A stretch of 64,000 nucleotides of DNA from Antarctobacter aquimaris (GTDB lineage: Bacteria; Pseudomonadota; Alphaproteobacteria; Rhodobacterales; Rhodobacteraceae). The stretch is from the NCBI RefSeq assembly GCF_900184945.1, contig NZ_FXYF01000012.1, positions 62,001-126,000 on the forward strand, given 5' to 3'. Positions 42,138 to 52,169 of the stretch are shown here, piece by piece (the stretch's first letter is position 1; every line of letters starts with the position of its first letter). The position numbers and the translations under genes are program-made. The notes under the pieces are model-generated. The model was not told where the DNA came from. It did no database searches and worked only from the letters and a program-made list of their open reading frames with translations.

Positions 42138-43046
42138 GTGACTGGCAGGCGCACAGAGGCATTGCACGACGCGGCGCGGGGGCTGGATCAGCGTCCGTTG
42201 GCCGAGGTCGCGGCCCTGTTGGCTGAAGGGCAGATCGCCGCAGCGGCCGTGCTGCGCGATGCGCTGACCCCCATCGCCAGTGGCGCTCTGGCCATGGCGC
42301 GCACGATCCGGCAGGGCGGTGTGCTGCATTATGCGGCCGCCGGGTCCTCGGGCCTGATGGCGGCGGCCGATGCGCAGGAGTTGGGCGGCACCTTCTCGAT
42401 CCCTTCTGCGCAGATCCGCATCCACATGGCGGGCGGCCTGCCGACCGGAGTCGAGATGCCCGGCGGCACCGAGGACGACACCGAAGGCCTGGCGCAGGCG
42501 CTGGCCGACCTCGCCCCGCGCGACACGCTGATCGCCGTCTCGGCCAGCGGAACGACGCCCTACACGCTGGCTGCCGCCGCGCTGACCCGCGCCAAGGGCG
42601 CGACCCTGATCGCCATCGCCAACAACACCGGCGCGGCGCTGTTCGACGGCGCTGACCATGCCATCTGCCTGCAAACCCCGCCCGAGCTCCTGTCCGGGTC
42701 CACCCGGATGGGCGCGGGCACGGCGCAGAAGATCGCGCTGAACATGCTGTCCACGCTCATGGCGATCGACCTGGGCCACATCCACGACGGCATGATGGTC
42801 AACCTGCGCGCCGACAACATCAAGCTGCGCGCCCGCGCCGCCGGCATCGTCGCCCGCATCGCCGAGGTCGACGACAGCGCGGCAGCAGCGGCGCTCGACC
42901 GTGCGGGCGGCGAGGTGAAACCGGCCATCCTGGTGGCGGCCATGGGCCTTTCACCCGACGCGGCCACCGCTCTACTTCGCGAAACCGAAGGCAACCTGCG
43001 CGCCGCCCTGGCGCGCCAATCTGACGTGATCAAACCGGGAGGATAA
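42138..43046 (+). CDS. murQ: N-acetylmuramic acid 6-phosphate etherase
   Basis: 302-residue SIS-fold lyase that cleaves the lactyl ether of MurNAc-6-P to give GlcNAc-6-P and D-lactate. Start is GTG 42138 after GGCGGGGGG. Conserved TEALHDAARGLD opening, YAAAGSSGLMAAADAQELGGTF, SASGTTPY and the diagnostic GSTRMGAGTAQKIALNMLSTL. With NagA and the SIS deaminase on the other arm it makes a full MurNAc-to-fructose-6-P route. Confidence 0.93.
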   Translation: MTGRRTEALHDAARGLDQRPLAEVAALLAEGQIAAAAVLRDALTPIASGALAMARTIRQGGVLHYAAAGSSGLMAAADAQELGGTFSIPSAQIRIHMAGGLPTGVEMPGGTEDDTEGLAQALADLAPRDTLIAVSASGTTPYTLAAAALTRAKGATLIAIANNTGAALFDGADHAICLQTPPELLSGSTRMGAGTAQKIALNMLSTLMAIDLGHIHDGMMVNLRADNIKLRARAAGIVARIAEVDDSAAAAALDRAGGEVKPAILVAAMGLSPDAATALLRETEGNLRAALARQSDVIKPGG

Positions 43047-43048
43047 CC

Positions 43049-44302
43049 ATGACACGCAAGACCCTCACACTCATACTGGCGACGACGGCGCTGGTGGCGA
43101 CCGGCGCCCAGGCGCAGGACGTCACGCTGACCATCGAAAGCTGGCGCAACGACGACCTGACCCTCTGGCAGGACAAGATCATCCCCGCCTTCGAGGCGGA
43201 ACATCCCGGCATCAAGGTGCAGTTCACCCCCAGCGCGCCCGCCGAGTACAACGCCGTGCTGAACTCCAAGCTGGACGCCGGCTCGGCCGGTGACCTGATC
43301 ACCTGCCGCCCCTTCGACGCCTCGCTGGCGCTGTACCAGGCGGGCCACCTGGCCGACCTGAGCGACCTCGACGCCATGGCCAACTTCTCGGACGTGGCCA
43401 AATCCGCCTGGCAGACCGACGACGGCGCGGCCACCTTCTGCGTGCCGATGGCCTCGGTGATCCACGGCTTCATCTACAACAAGGACGCCTTTGCCGAGCT
43501 GGGCCTGTCGGTTCCGACGACCGAGGACGAATTCTTTGCCGTGCTCGACGCGATCAAGGAGGACGGCACCTACATCCCGATGGCGATGGGCACCAACGAC
43601 CAGTGGGAAGCCGCCACGATGGGCTACAACAACATCGGGCCGACCTACTGGAAGGGTGAAGAGGGCCGGCTTGCCCTCATCAAGGGTGAGCAAAAGCTGA
43701 CCGACGCTCAGTGGGTCGCGCCCTATGCCACGCTGGCGCGCTGGAAGGACTACCTGGGCGACGGCTACGAGGCGCAGACCTATCCCGACAGCCAGAACAT
43801 CTTTACCCTGGGCCGCGCGGCGATCTATCCGGCCGGGTCCTGGGAAATCGCCGGCTTCAACGGGCTGGTCGACTTCGAGATGGGCGCGTTCAAGCCGCCG
43901 GTCCAGAACGCCGGCGACACTTGCTACATCTCCGATCACACCGACATCGGCATCGGGATGAACGCCAAGACCGCCAACCCCGAAGCTGCGCGCACCTTCC
44001 TGACCTGGGTCGCCAGCCCCGAGTTCGCCGAGATCTTCGGCAACGCGCTGCCGGGCTTCTTCCCGCTGTCCTCGACCCCGGTCGAGCTGTCGGATCCGCT
44101 GGCCAAGGAGATCGTCGGCTGGCGCGCCGAATGCGAATCGACCATCCGCTCGACCTACCAGATCCTGTCGCGTGGCACGCCCAACCTCGAGAACGAGACC
44201 TGGGGCGCCTCGGTCGCCGCGATCAAGGGCACCGCGACGCCCGAGGAACTGGGCCAGAAACTGCAGGACGGCCTGGCCAGCTGGTACGCCCCGCAGCAGT
44301 AA
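43049..44302 (+). CDS. Sugar ABC transporter substrate-binding protein (family 1)
   Basis: 417 residues with a signal peptide ending AQA|Q around residue 23. Family marks are VTLTIESWRNDDLTLWQDKIIPAFEAEHPGI, SAGDLITCRPFDASLALYQAGHL and YNKDAFAELGL. It follows murQ by two bases, so the ligand is probably MurNAc, GlcNAc or a cell-wall saccharide. A perfect hairpin separates it from the permeases. Confidence 0.92.
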   Translation: MTRKTLTLILATTALVATGAQAQDVTLTIESWRNDDLTLWQDKIIPAFEAEHPGIKVQFTPSAPAEYNAVLNSKLDAGSAGDLITCRPFDASLALYQAGHLADLSDLDAMANFSDVAKSAWQTDDGAATFCVPMASVIHGFIYNKDAFAELGLSVPTTEDEFFAVLDAIKEDGTYIPMAMGTNDQWEAATMGYNNIGPTYWKGEEGRLALIKGEQKLTDAQWVAPYATLARWKDYLGDGYEAQTYPDSQNIFTLGRAAIYPAGSWEIAGFNGLVDFEMGAFKPPVQNAGDTCYISDHTDIGIGMNAKTANPEAARTFLTWVASPEFAEIFGNALPGFFPLSSTPVELSDPLAKEIVGWRAECESTIRSTYQILSRGTPNLENETWGASVAAIKGTATPEELGQKLQDGLASWYAPQQ

Positions 44303-44322
44303 GCTGCGCGTCCAGCACTCCT

Positions 44323-44348
44323 TCCCGGGCGGCACGGACCGCCCGGGA
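44323..44348 (+). promoter_or_regulatory. Intercistronic stem-loop after binding-protein gene
   Basis: TCCCGGGCGG (44323-44332) and CCGCCCGGGA (44339-44348) form a perfect 10-bp stem with a 6-base loop and no U-run, the same architecture as the one at 4771-4796. Confidence 0.65.
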
Positions 44349-44376
44349 TCCTCCCCCCGAAAATCCGGAGAGACCC

Positions 44377-45291
44377 ATGAAGCGCGCTCGTGTTCGCTGG
44401 CACATTCCCGTTTTCCTGGCGCCAGCCGTGATCGTCTACACCGCCGTGATGATCTTCCCGCTGTTCAACACCCTGCGGCTGGCGCTGTACTCCAAGGTTG
44501 AGCAGGAGCGGGTCTTTGTCGGGTTCGACAACTTTCGAACCCTGTTCTTCGATCCGATCTGGGCCGACCAGTTCTGGAACGCGCTGGGCAACAACTTCTG
44601 GTTCTTTTTGGTGCACATGCTGGTGCAGAACCCCATCGGGATCCTGCTGGCCGCGCTGCTCAGCCATCCGCGCCTGCGCTTTGCCGCGCTGTACCGCTCG
44701 GCGATCTTCATTCCGACGATCCTGTCCTTCGTCATCGTCGGCTTTGCGTGGAAGCTGATCCTGTCGCCGATCTGGGGCATCGCGCCGTCGATGCTGGACG
44801 CGGTCGGGCTGAAATCCCTGTTTGCCCCCTGGTTGGGCCGCGAGGAATACGCGCTGACCACGCTGGCGCTGATCTCGGTCTGGCAGTTCGTCGGCATCCC
44901 GATGATGCTGATCTATGCCGCCCTGCTGACCATCCCAGAGGAGATCCTCGAGGCCGGAGAGGTCGACGGCATCACCGGCTGGGCCGCCTTCTGGAAGATC
45001 AAGCTGCCGCTGATCCTGCCGTCGATCGGGATCATCTCGATCCTGACCTTTGTCGGCAACTTCAATGCCTTCGACCTGATCTATGCCGCCCAGGGCGCGC
45101 TGGCGGGGCCGGATTTCTCGACCGACATCCTGGGCACCTTCATGTACCGCACCTTCTTTGGCTTCCAACTGCAGCTGGGCAACCCGCACATGGGGTCCGC
45201 CATCGCCGGGGCCATGTTCGCCATCATCCTGATCGGGGTCTGCATCTACCTGTTCGGCATCCAGACCCGCATGCGGAGGTACCAGCTGTGA
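44377..45291 (+). CDS. Sugar ABC transporter permease 1 (UgpA/MalF type)
   Basis: 304 residues, six membrane segments, starting at ATG 44377. VFLAPAVIVYTAVMIFPLFNTLRLALYS is the usual opening; the EAA loop is EILEAGEVDGITGWAAFWKIKLPLILP. Overlaps the next permease through a GTGA junction. Forms the channel with permease 2. Confidence 0.93.
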   Translation: MKRARVRWHIPVFLAPAVIVYTAVMIFPLFNTLRLALYSKVEQERVFVGFDNFRTLFFDPIWADQFWNALGNNFWFFLVHMLVQNPIGILLAALLSHPRLRFAALYRSAIFIPTILSFVIVGFAWKLILSPIWGIAPSMLDAVGLKSLFAPWLGREEYALTTLALISVWQFVGIPMMLIYAALLTIPEEILEAGEVDGITGWAAFWKIKLPLILPSIGIISILTFVGNFNAFDLIYAAQGALAGPDFSTDILGTFMYRTFFGFQLQLGNPHMGSAIAGAMFAIILIGVCIYLFGIQTRMRRYQL

Positions 45292-46127
45292 ACCGCGCCC
45301 GCTCCAACCCGCTCAACACCGTCGCCATGCATGGTGCTTTGATCCTCTACACGGCTATCGCGCTGTTCCCGGTCTTCGTGATCCTGATCAACAGCTTCAA
45401 GACCCGCAAGGCGATCTTTCGCGAGCCGCTGGCGCTGCCCGATGCCGACAGTTTCTCGCTCATCGGTTACCAGACGGTGATGAAGCAGGGGGATTTCTTT
45501 CTCTACTTCCAGAACTCGATGATCGTCACCGTTGCCTCGCTGTTCTTCATCCTGCTGTTCGGCGCCATGGCGGCCTATGCGCTCAGCGAATACCGCTTTC
45601 GCGGCAACATGCTGTTGGGGCTGTACCTGGCGCTGGGCATCATGATCCCGATCCGCATCGGCACCGTGGCGATCCTGGAAATGATGGTCGCCACAGGCCT
45701 GGTGAATTCGCTCTGGGCGCTGATCCTGGTCTACACGGCGCAGGGGCTGCCGCTGGCGGTCTTCATCCTGTCGGAGTTCATGCGCCAGGTCTCGGACGAC
45801 CTCAAGAACGCGGGCCGCATCGACGGGCTGTCGGAATACACGATCTTCTTTCGCCTCGTGCTGCCGCTGGTGCGCCCGGCCATGGCGACGGTCGCGGTGT
45901 TCAACATGATCCCGATCTGGAACGACCTGTGGTTCCCGCTGATCCTCGCCCCGGCGGAGGAGACCAAGACCCTGACGCTGGGCAGCCAGGTCTTCATCGG
46001 GCAGTTCGTCACCGACTGGAACGCCGTCCTGTCGGCGCTGTCCATGGCGATCCTGCCGGTCCTCGTCCTCTACGTCATCTTCTCGCGGCAGCTTGTCCGC
46101 GGCATCACCTCGGGAGCTGTCAAATGA
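45288..46127 (+). CDS. Sugar ABC transporter permease 2 (UgpE/MalG type)
   Basis: 279 residues. Start is GTG 45288 overlapping the previous stop (GTGA). Typical VILINSFKTRKAIFREPLALP after the first helix, and EAA loop DLKNAGRIDGLSEYTIFFRLVLPLVRPAMATVAVFN. Ends in an ATGA overlap with the Gfo/Idh/MocA gene, which places that enzyme firmly in the operon. Confidence 0.92.
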   Translation: MNRARSNPLNTVAMHGALILYTAIALFPVFVILINSFKTRKAIFREPLALPDADSFSLIGYQTVMKQGDFFLYFQNSMIVTVASLFFILLFGAMAAYALSEYRFRGNMLLGLYLALGIMIPIRIGTVAILEMMVATGLVNSLWALILVYTAQGLPLAVFILSEFMRQVSDDLKNAGRIDGLSEYTIFFRLVLPLVRPAMATVAVFNMIPIWNDLWFPLILAPAEETKTLTLGSQVFIGQFVTDWNAVLSALSMAILPVLVLYVIFSRQLVRGITSGAVK

Positions 46128-47151
46128 CCCGTGTCCTGATCGCCGGTCTTGGCAACATGGGGCGCAGCCATGCGCTGGCCCATCATCACCACCCCGACGC
46201 GCAGATCGTCGGCCTGGTCAACCGCTCTGCGGTCGACTTGCCGGAAGAGCTGAAGGGCTACCCGCTGTTCCCGACCTTCGAGGAGGGCATGGCGACCAAC
46301 CCCGATCTCGTGGTGATCGCCACCTATTCCGACAGCCACGCGGACTATGCATGCGCGGCGATGGAGGCGGGCGCGCATGTCTTTGTCGAAAAGCCGCTGG
46401 CGACCACCGTCGCCGACGCGCGCCGGGTGATGGCCAAGGCGCAGGACACCGGGCGCAAGCTGGTCGTCGGCTACATCCTGCGGCATCATCCGTCCTGGAT
46501 GCGGCTGATCGCCGAGGCGCGGGCGCTGGGCGGGCCTTTTGTCTTTCGCATGAACCTCAACCAGCAGTCGCGCGGCGCCGAGTGGGAGACGCACAAGGCG
46601 CTGATGCAGACCACCCCGCCCATCGTCGATTGCGGCGTGCACTACGTCGACGTGATGTGCCAGATCACCGATGCGGCGCCGGTCCGGGTGCACGGCATGG
46701 GCCTGCGCCTGTCGGACGAGATCGCGCCCGACATGTACAACTACGGCCAGTTCCAGGTGATCTTTGCCGATGGCTCGGTCGGCTGGTACGAGGCCGGCTG
46801 GGGACCGATGATGTCGGAAACCGCCTTTTTCGTGAAGGACGTGATCAGCCCCAACGGCGCGGTGTCCATCACCGAGGGCAACAAGGGCGCCTCGGCCGAC
46901 ATCGACGGCCACACCAAGGTGGGCGGCATCCTTGTCCACCGCCCCGAGGGTGACAGACGCATCGAGATGCCGGACGAGCCGGGCCACCAGCAGCTGTGCG
47001 ACGCCGAACACGCCTACATGCTGCGCGCCATCGCCGAGGACATCGACCTCACCCGCCACATGAGCGACGCCGTCATGTCGCTTGCCATTTGCCTCGCTGC
47101 CGATGAAAGCATCCGCACCGGGCGCCCCGTCTCGCTTGAGGAGGCCGCGCA

Positions 47152-47155
<4 letters not shown>
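46124..47155 (+). CDS. Gfo/Idh/MocA-family oxidoreductase
   Basis: 343 residues. N-terminal Rossmann domain with GLGNMGRSHA at about 8-17 and the catalytic EKPLATT motif near residue 90; the C-terminal sugar-binding domain carries DCGVHYVDVMCQ. It probably oxidises or epimerises a sugar derivative entering through the operon's transporter, or acts as a glycosidase-like NAD-dependent enzyme. Overlaps both neighbours by four bases. Confidence 0.88.
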
Positions 47156-48147
<992 letters not shown>

Positions 48148-48177
48148 ACCCGACGTTGCACGGGCGTGACCTTGCGT

Positions 48178-48942
48178 CTAGGCCGAACCCGGGCCGCGCG
48201 TCGCACAGACCGGGCAGGCCGGGTTGCGCGGGATGTCGATGGCCTGCCATTCGGTCGCAAGGGCATCGTAGAGCAACAAGCGCCCGGTTGCGCCGCTTGT
48301 TCCGCTGATCAGCAGGTGCAACACCTCGGCGGCCTGCATCGTGCCGATGGTGCCGGTCAGCGGGGCAAAAACCCCCATCGCGGCACAGCGTTCCTCGGGC
48401 ATGGGTGTGTTTTCCGGCATGAAGCAGGCATAGCAGGGGCAACTGTCCAGCCGTGGATCGAAGACCCCCAATTGCCCGGCAAAGCGGATGGCCGCGCCAC
48501 TGACCAGCGGCTTGAGGTGCCGGACACAGGCGCGGTTGACGGTGTGACGTGTTGGCAGGTTGTCGCAGGCATCGACCACGACATCGGCGGCGGCGACGAG
48601 GTCGGACAGCGTGTCCGGCCCGACGTAATGCGGCACCGCCGTGACCTTGCAGTCGGGGTTGATCTCGGCCAGCGCCACCACGGCGGACTGCGCCTTGTTC
48701 ATGCCGATCCGGGGTTCGCGGTGCAGGATCTGGCGTTGCAGGTTGGTCAGGTCGACCTCGTCGCCGTCGCAGATCGTCAGGTGGCCGACCCCGGCGCCGG
48801 CGAGGTAGGTCGCCACCGGCGATCCCAGACCGCCCGCGCCGATCACCAGGACATGCCCCGCCAGGATCCGTTCCTGCCCGGGAATGTCCAGTTCATTCAG
48901 AAGGATATGCCTGCTGTAACGCAGCAGTTGCTGGTCGTCCAT
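48178..48942 (-). CDS. moeB: MoeB/ThiF-family E1-like adenylyltransferase
   Basis: 254 residues. Activates the C-terminus of MoaD- or ThiS-like sulfur carriers. YSRHILLNELDIPGQERIL start, GAGGLGSP nucleotide loop, DEVDLTNLQRQ, DACDNLPTRH and the zinc cysteines CPCYAC and CPVC are all present. No rhodanese domain. The gene converges with the murQ operon, and two ubiquitin-like protein genes lie within 2.5 kb, which are natural partners. Confidence 0.9.
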   Translation of the reverse strand: MDDQQLLRYSRHILLNELDIPGQERILAGHVLVIGAGGLGSPVATYLAGAGVGHLTICDGDEVDLTNLQRQILHREPRIGMNKAQSAVVALAEINPDCKVTAVPHYVGPDTLSDLVAAADVVVDACDNLPTRHTVNRACVRHLKPLVSGAAIRFAGQLGVFDPRLDSCPCYACFMPENTPMPEERCAAMGVFAPLTGTIGTMQAAEVLHLLISGTSGATGRLLLYDALATEWQAIDIPRNPACPVCATRGPGSA

Positions 48943-49020
48943 CGCGCTCCCCGCCTTGAATGCCCATGGGCGTTCCGCTAGAGACCCTGCTTACCTGATG
49001 CGGTTCGATGTGAGAAGACC

Positions 49021-49536
49021 ATGCGCATTTTCGGAGTGATCGGCTGGAAGAACTCCGGAAAGACCGGGCTCATGGTGCGGCTGATTTCCGAGATCACCTC
49101 GCGCGGGTTTTCCGTGTCCAGCGTCAAGCACGCGCATCACCGCTTCAGCCTGACCCGGCTGGACGAGGAGGGGCACGACCTGCTGCCGCCCGGTGCGCAG
49201 GAGGCGATCTTTTCCTCGGCTGAGCGCTGGTCGCACCTGACGGCGGCGCCGGTCGCGCAAGACCCAAAGCTGTCTGACCTGCTGCCCAAGCTGGGGCCGG
49301 TCGACCTGGTGCTGGTCGAGGGCTACAAGCTGGAAGGCCACCCCAAGATCGAGGCGTTCCGCCCGGAGACGGGCAATGACCTGATCGCCCGGACCGATCC
49401 CAGGGTCCTGGCCGTGGCGACCACGGGCCAGCCGGCGGGGCTGACATGCCCGGTCTTCCACCTCGACGACACCCGCGCCATCGCGGATTTCATCCTCGAA
49501 CACGTCGGCCTGGAACACGCGGCCACAAGCGCTTAG
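49021..49536 (+). CDS. mobB: Molybdopterin-guanine dinucleotide biosynthesis protein MobB
   Basis: 171-residue P-loop protein. MRIFGVIGWKNSGKTGLM carries Walker A; KHAHH and DLVLVEGYKLEGHPKIEAFR are the conserved MobB blocks. It is an adapter that aids nucleotide attachment to molybdopterin. Divergent from moeB. Its partner mobA is not in the window. Confidence 0.93.
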   Translation: MRIFGVIGWKNSGKTGLMVRLISEITSRGFSVSSVKHAHHRFSLTRLDEEGHDLLPPGAQEAIFSSAERWSHLTAAPVAQDPKLSDLLPKLGPVDLVLVEGYKLEGHPKIEAFRPETGNDLIARTDPRVLAVATTGQPAGLTCPVFHLDDTRAIADFILEHVGLEHAATSA

Positions 49537-49656
49537 GGCGGGTCGGGGCACGGTCCTATTATCCAAAGGTCGCAGACAAAGTTTGCGCCATGTCAAAGAA
49601 GCCGGCCCGCCGTGAGGCTAGCTGGAGGAAGCAGGAATGCTCTGAAAGAAAGGTGC

Positions 49657-49980
49657 ATGGCTATGGCGCTAGGCCACAATTCCGAAAAGGCGACGGTGAC
49701 GGTGGAGTCCCGTCTGTTCAACAGCCTGACGAAATACCGCGGCGAACGGACCTGCCGCGAGAACTTCACCCTCCCCGCCGGGTCCACGATCGGTGACGTG
49801 CTCCAACTGTGGGGACTGCCGCGCAAGGAGGTCTTTCTGTGCCTCAAGAACGGCCGTGACGTGACGCCCGGCCTTGTCGGCGCGGATGTCAACGTCAACG
49901 CGGTGCTCGAGGACGGCGACGTGGTCGCCTTTTCCGGGCCGGTGCCATACAGCTATGGCTACGGCGCGCCGATCGTCTGA
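49657..49980 (+). CDS. MoaD/ThiS-like ubiquitin-fold protein lacking a GG tail
   Basis: 107 residues from ATG 49657, preceded by AAAGG at good spacing. TVTVESRLFNSLTKYRGE and GSTIGDVLQLWGLPRKEVFLCLKNGRDV, then VNAVLEDGDVVAFSGPVPYSYGYG read as the beta-grasp fold. The C-terminus is GYGAPIV and lacks the diglycine needed for adenylation by MoeB unless it is trimmed. It lies between mobB and the convergent AOR operon, so a role in tungsto- or molybdoenzyme assembly is likely but unproven. Confidence 0.75.
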   Translation: MAMALGHNSEKATVTVESRLFNSLTKYRGERTCRENFTLPAGSTIGDVLQLWGLPRKEVFLCLKNGRDVTPGLVGADVNVNAVLEDGDVVAFSGPVPYSYGYGAPIV

Positions 49981-50010
49981 CCGGGGTCTTGCCGCCGGGG
50001 CGGCGGTGGT

Positions 50011-50322
50011 CTAGCCGCCGCCGCGCTGAAACACCCGGTCGAACTGCAACACGAAGCCGGCGCGCGCGTCCTTGTCGAGCGCGCGCAGGTCCAGCGTGAC
50101 CTGCACTCGCGGCAGGCGCACCAACCCGCCCAGAACCGCGTCGGGCTGCGGGACAAAGTGGGCGGTCACCGGTTTGCCTGCCGCGGCGGGGGACAAGTCA
50201 TAGACCGCGCCCGTGGACACGGCTGCCGCTCCGGTCAGCCGGGCAACGCCGGTCTCGAATTCGGCCAGGGTGACGGACATCAGTTTCTGGACGGTTTCGC
50301 CCGGTTCCGGATCGAACAGCAC
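50011..50322 (-). CDS. Uncharacterised protein of the AOR operon
   Basis: 103 residues, GTG start at 50322 preceded by GGGGGCTGACGG; an internal ATG at 50280 would give 89 residues. I do not recognise it. It has no signal peptide or membrane helix; PRVQVTLDLRALDKDARAGFVLQFDRVFQ suggests a beta-rich fold, and it has no cysteine. It starts three bases after the MoaD-like gene and closes the AOR operon. A maturation or scaffold role is possible. Confidence 0.7.
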   Translation of the reverse strand: MLFDPEPGETVQKLMSVTLAEFETGVARLTGAAAVSTGAVYDLSPAAAGKPVTAHFVPQPDAVLGGLVRLPRVQVTLDLRALDKDARAGFVLQFDRVFQRGGG

Positions 50323-50325
50323 CCG

Positions 50326-50577
50326 TCAGCCCCCGGCGACCGGCGGCCAGACGGCCAGCTGGTCTCCGTCCTTGAGCGTGACCGTGTCCCGCGCCTCGGG
50401 CGCCTGGTAGACGCCGTTGACCAGCACGAGGTGACAGTGTTCGGGCGGGACGTGGTACCTGTCCAGAAGGGCGCGGATGCTGGTGCCCTCCTCGACGCGG
50501 ACGGGGACGACGTTGCGCACCGCCCCCTCCGGCAAGAATCGTGACAGCGATGCGAATAGCTTCAGCTGGACCTGCAC
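50326..50577 (-). CDS. MoaD-like sulfur-carrier protein of the AOR operon (AorD-like)
   Basis: 83 residues with GTG start at 50577 after AAAGGAAC. MQVQLKLFASLSRFLP and LVNGVYQAPEARDTVTLKDGDQLAVWPPVAGG; the last two residues are Gly-Gly, so it can be activated by MoeB and carry sulfur for pterin dithiolene synthesis. Equivalent genes (aorD) accompany bacterial tungsten aldehyde oxidoreductases. The gene is 24 bases downstream of the flavoprotein gene. Confidence 0.88.
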   Translation of the reverse strand: MQVQLKLFASLSRFLPEGAVRNVVPVRVEEGTSIRALLDRYHVPPEHCHLVLVNGVYQAPEARDTVTLKDGDQLAVWPPVAGG

Positions 50578-50601
50578 TGATGTTCCTTTCCCGTGTCGAC
50601 C

Positions 50602-52032
50602 TCAGGCCGGCACCGCAACCCTCGGCCCGCTCGGACCGTGCAACGGCGCACTCTGCATGACGGCAACATAGGCCTCCGGGACGCGAGCGGGAGAGGCGAT
50701 CAGCCTTTCTTTCCACACACCCAGCGGAAGATGCGTCTGGATCAGCCCGCGCAGCATGCCGACGTGTTCGGTGATACCGACGCATTGCGCACCGATCAGG
50801 ATGTCGTCCTTGAACTCCAGCCGGATGTAGCGGCAGGCTTCCTCGTCCACCATCCGGGCGCTGTCACCGCCTTCGACGCCTTCCCAGGTGCCGAAGGAAC
50901 TGGAGATCAGCCCCAGCGTGTCAAGCACGTTCATGTTCAGGCTGCCGCGATGGGCCGTGGCCGTGCCGGTCATGTTCAACCCGGCGATGTAGCCGTGTTC
51001 GACCGCGACCGGCTGGATGGCCAGCATGTCGTTGTGGCCGGTGGACAGGTTGATGCCTTCGCAGACATCCCCGGCGGCGTAGACGTCCTTGACGCTGGTC
51101 TCGTGGAACTGGTCCACCTTGACGCCGCGGCCAGTGTCGATGCCGCTGTCCTTCAGGAAGTCGATGTTCGATTTCACCCCGGCGGCCACCACGACAAGCG
51201 CGGCAGGCAGGCTTTGGCCACCCTTGAGGGTCACGGTCAGCGGATGGCCGTGAGGCTTGGCCGCTGCGGCGGGGGCGGGGGCGGGGTTCGGGGCCGGCTC
51301 CGGCGCGGCGGTGCCGAACAGGCGGGCAAAGAAGCCGGGCTTCTGCGGTTCGGGAGCAGGGGTGGCGGCCGGGGCCGGCTTGGGCGCGGGACTGTCCGCG
51401 CTGGTGATCGACTCGACCGTCGCGCCGGTGATGACCTTGACGCCCTTGTCCTCGCACCAGCGGCGCAGCATGTTGCCGGCGGTTTCGTCCAGCATGCGCG
51501 GCACCATCCGGTCGCCCATCTCGACGACGGTCAACTCGACCCCCATCTTGGCCAGGGCTTCGAGGATGATGCTGCCGATAAAGCCTGCGCCCACCAGCAC
51601 CACGGGCACGCCCGGCTTGGCCCGCTTGGCGATGTGGCGCGCGTCCTCCAGCGTCCAGCAGGTGTGCACGCCGTGCTGGTCCAGCCCCTTGATCGGCGGG
51701 CGGATCGGCGTTGCGCCGGTGGCGATCAGCAGCTTGTCGTACTTGACGGTGCTGCCGTCGGCGCAGGTCAGTGTCTTGGAGGTGGTATCGACTCGTGCCA
51801 CAGGGCCGCGCTTGTATTCGATGCGCTTGTCATCGTAGTGCGCGTCGTCCTGGCGCAGGTGGGTGCCATGCTCTTCGATCTTGCCTTCGAGCAGGTAGGG
51901 GATCGCCATGCGCGAATAGGGCGGTTCCGGTTCGCCCGCGATCAGGGTGATCTTTGCGTCGGGCGCGTGTTTGCGCACCGTTTCGGCGGCGGTCACGCCC
52001 GCCGGTCCCGCTCCGAGAATGACATGATGCAC
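50602..52032 (-). CDS. FAD/NAD(P)-dependent oxidoreductase subunit of AOR (AorC-like)
   Basis: 476 residues, GTG start at 52032 after GGGGGAGTCTG. FAD motif GAGPAGVTAAE at 7-17, PPYSRMAIPYLLEGK, ATGATPIRPP, NAD motif GAGFIGSIILE at 148-158 and DVYAAGDVCEG for FAD. Residues 213-262 form a Pro/Ala-rich insertion in the NAD domain, with a short amphipathic core KPGFFARLFG. In Aromatoleum AorABC a similar flavin subunit passes electrons to NAD+; it follows the catalytic subunit here. Confidence 0.87.
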   Translation of the reverse strand: MHHVILGAGPAGVTAAETVRKHAPDAKITLIAGEPEPPYSRMAIPYLLEGKIEEHGTHLRQDDAHYDDKRIEYKRGPVARVDTTSKTLTCADGSTVKYDKLLIATGATPIRPPIKGLDQHGVHTCWTLEDARHIAKRAKPGVPVVLVGAGFIGSIILEALAKMGVELTVVEMGDRMVPRMLDETAGNMLRRWCEDKGVKVITGATVESITSADSPAPKPAPAATPAPEPQKPGFFARLFGTAAPEPAPNPAPAPAAAAKPHGHPLTVTLKGGQSLPAALVVVAAGVKSNIDFLKDSGIDTGRGVKVDQFHETSVKDVYAAGDVCEGINLSTGHNDMLAIQPVAVEHGYIAGLNMTGTATAHRGSLNMNVLDTLGLISSSFGTWEGVEGGDSARMVDEEACRYIRLEFKDDILIGAQCVGITEHVGMLRGLIQTHLPLGVWKERLIASPARVPEAYVAVMQSAPLHGPSGPRVAVPA

Positions 52033-52169
52033 AGGCAGACTCCCCCTTTTGTCCGGTCCGGTTCTCGTTGGAACCCGGCTCTTGCGATGTGGCGCGGCGA
52101 ATGCGCGCCGATCTCAAATGATGGCCGGGGCGTATGCCGCCCCGGCCTGTATCTGCGGCGTCAGCCGCG

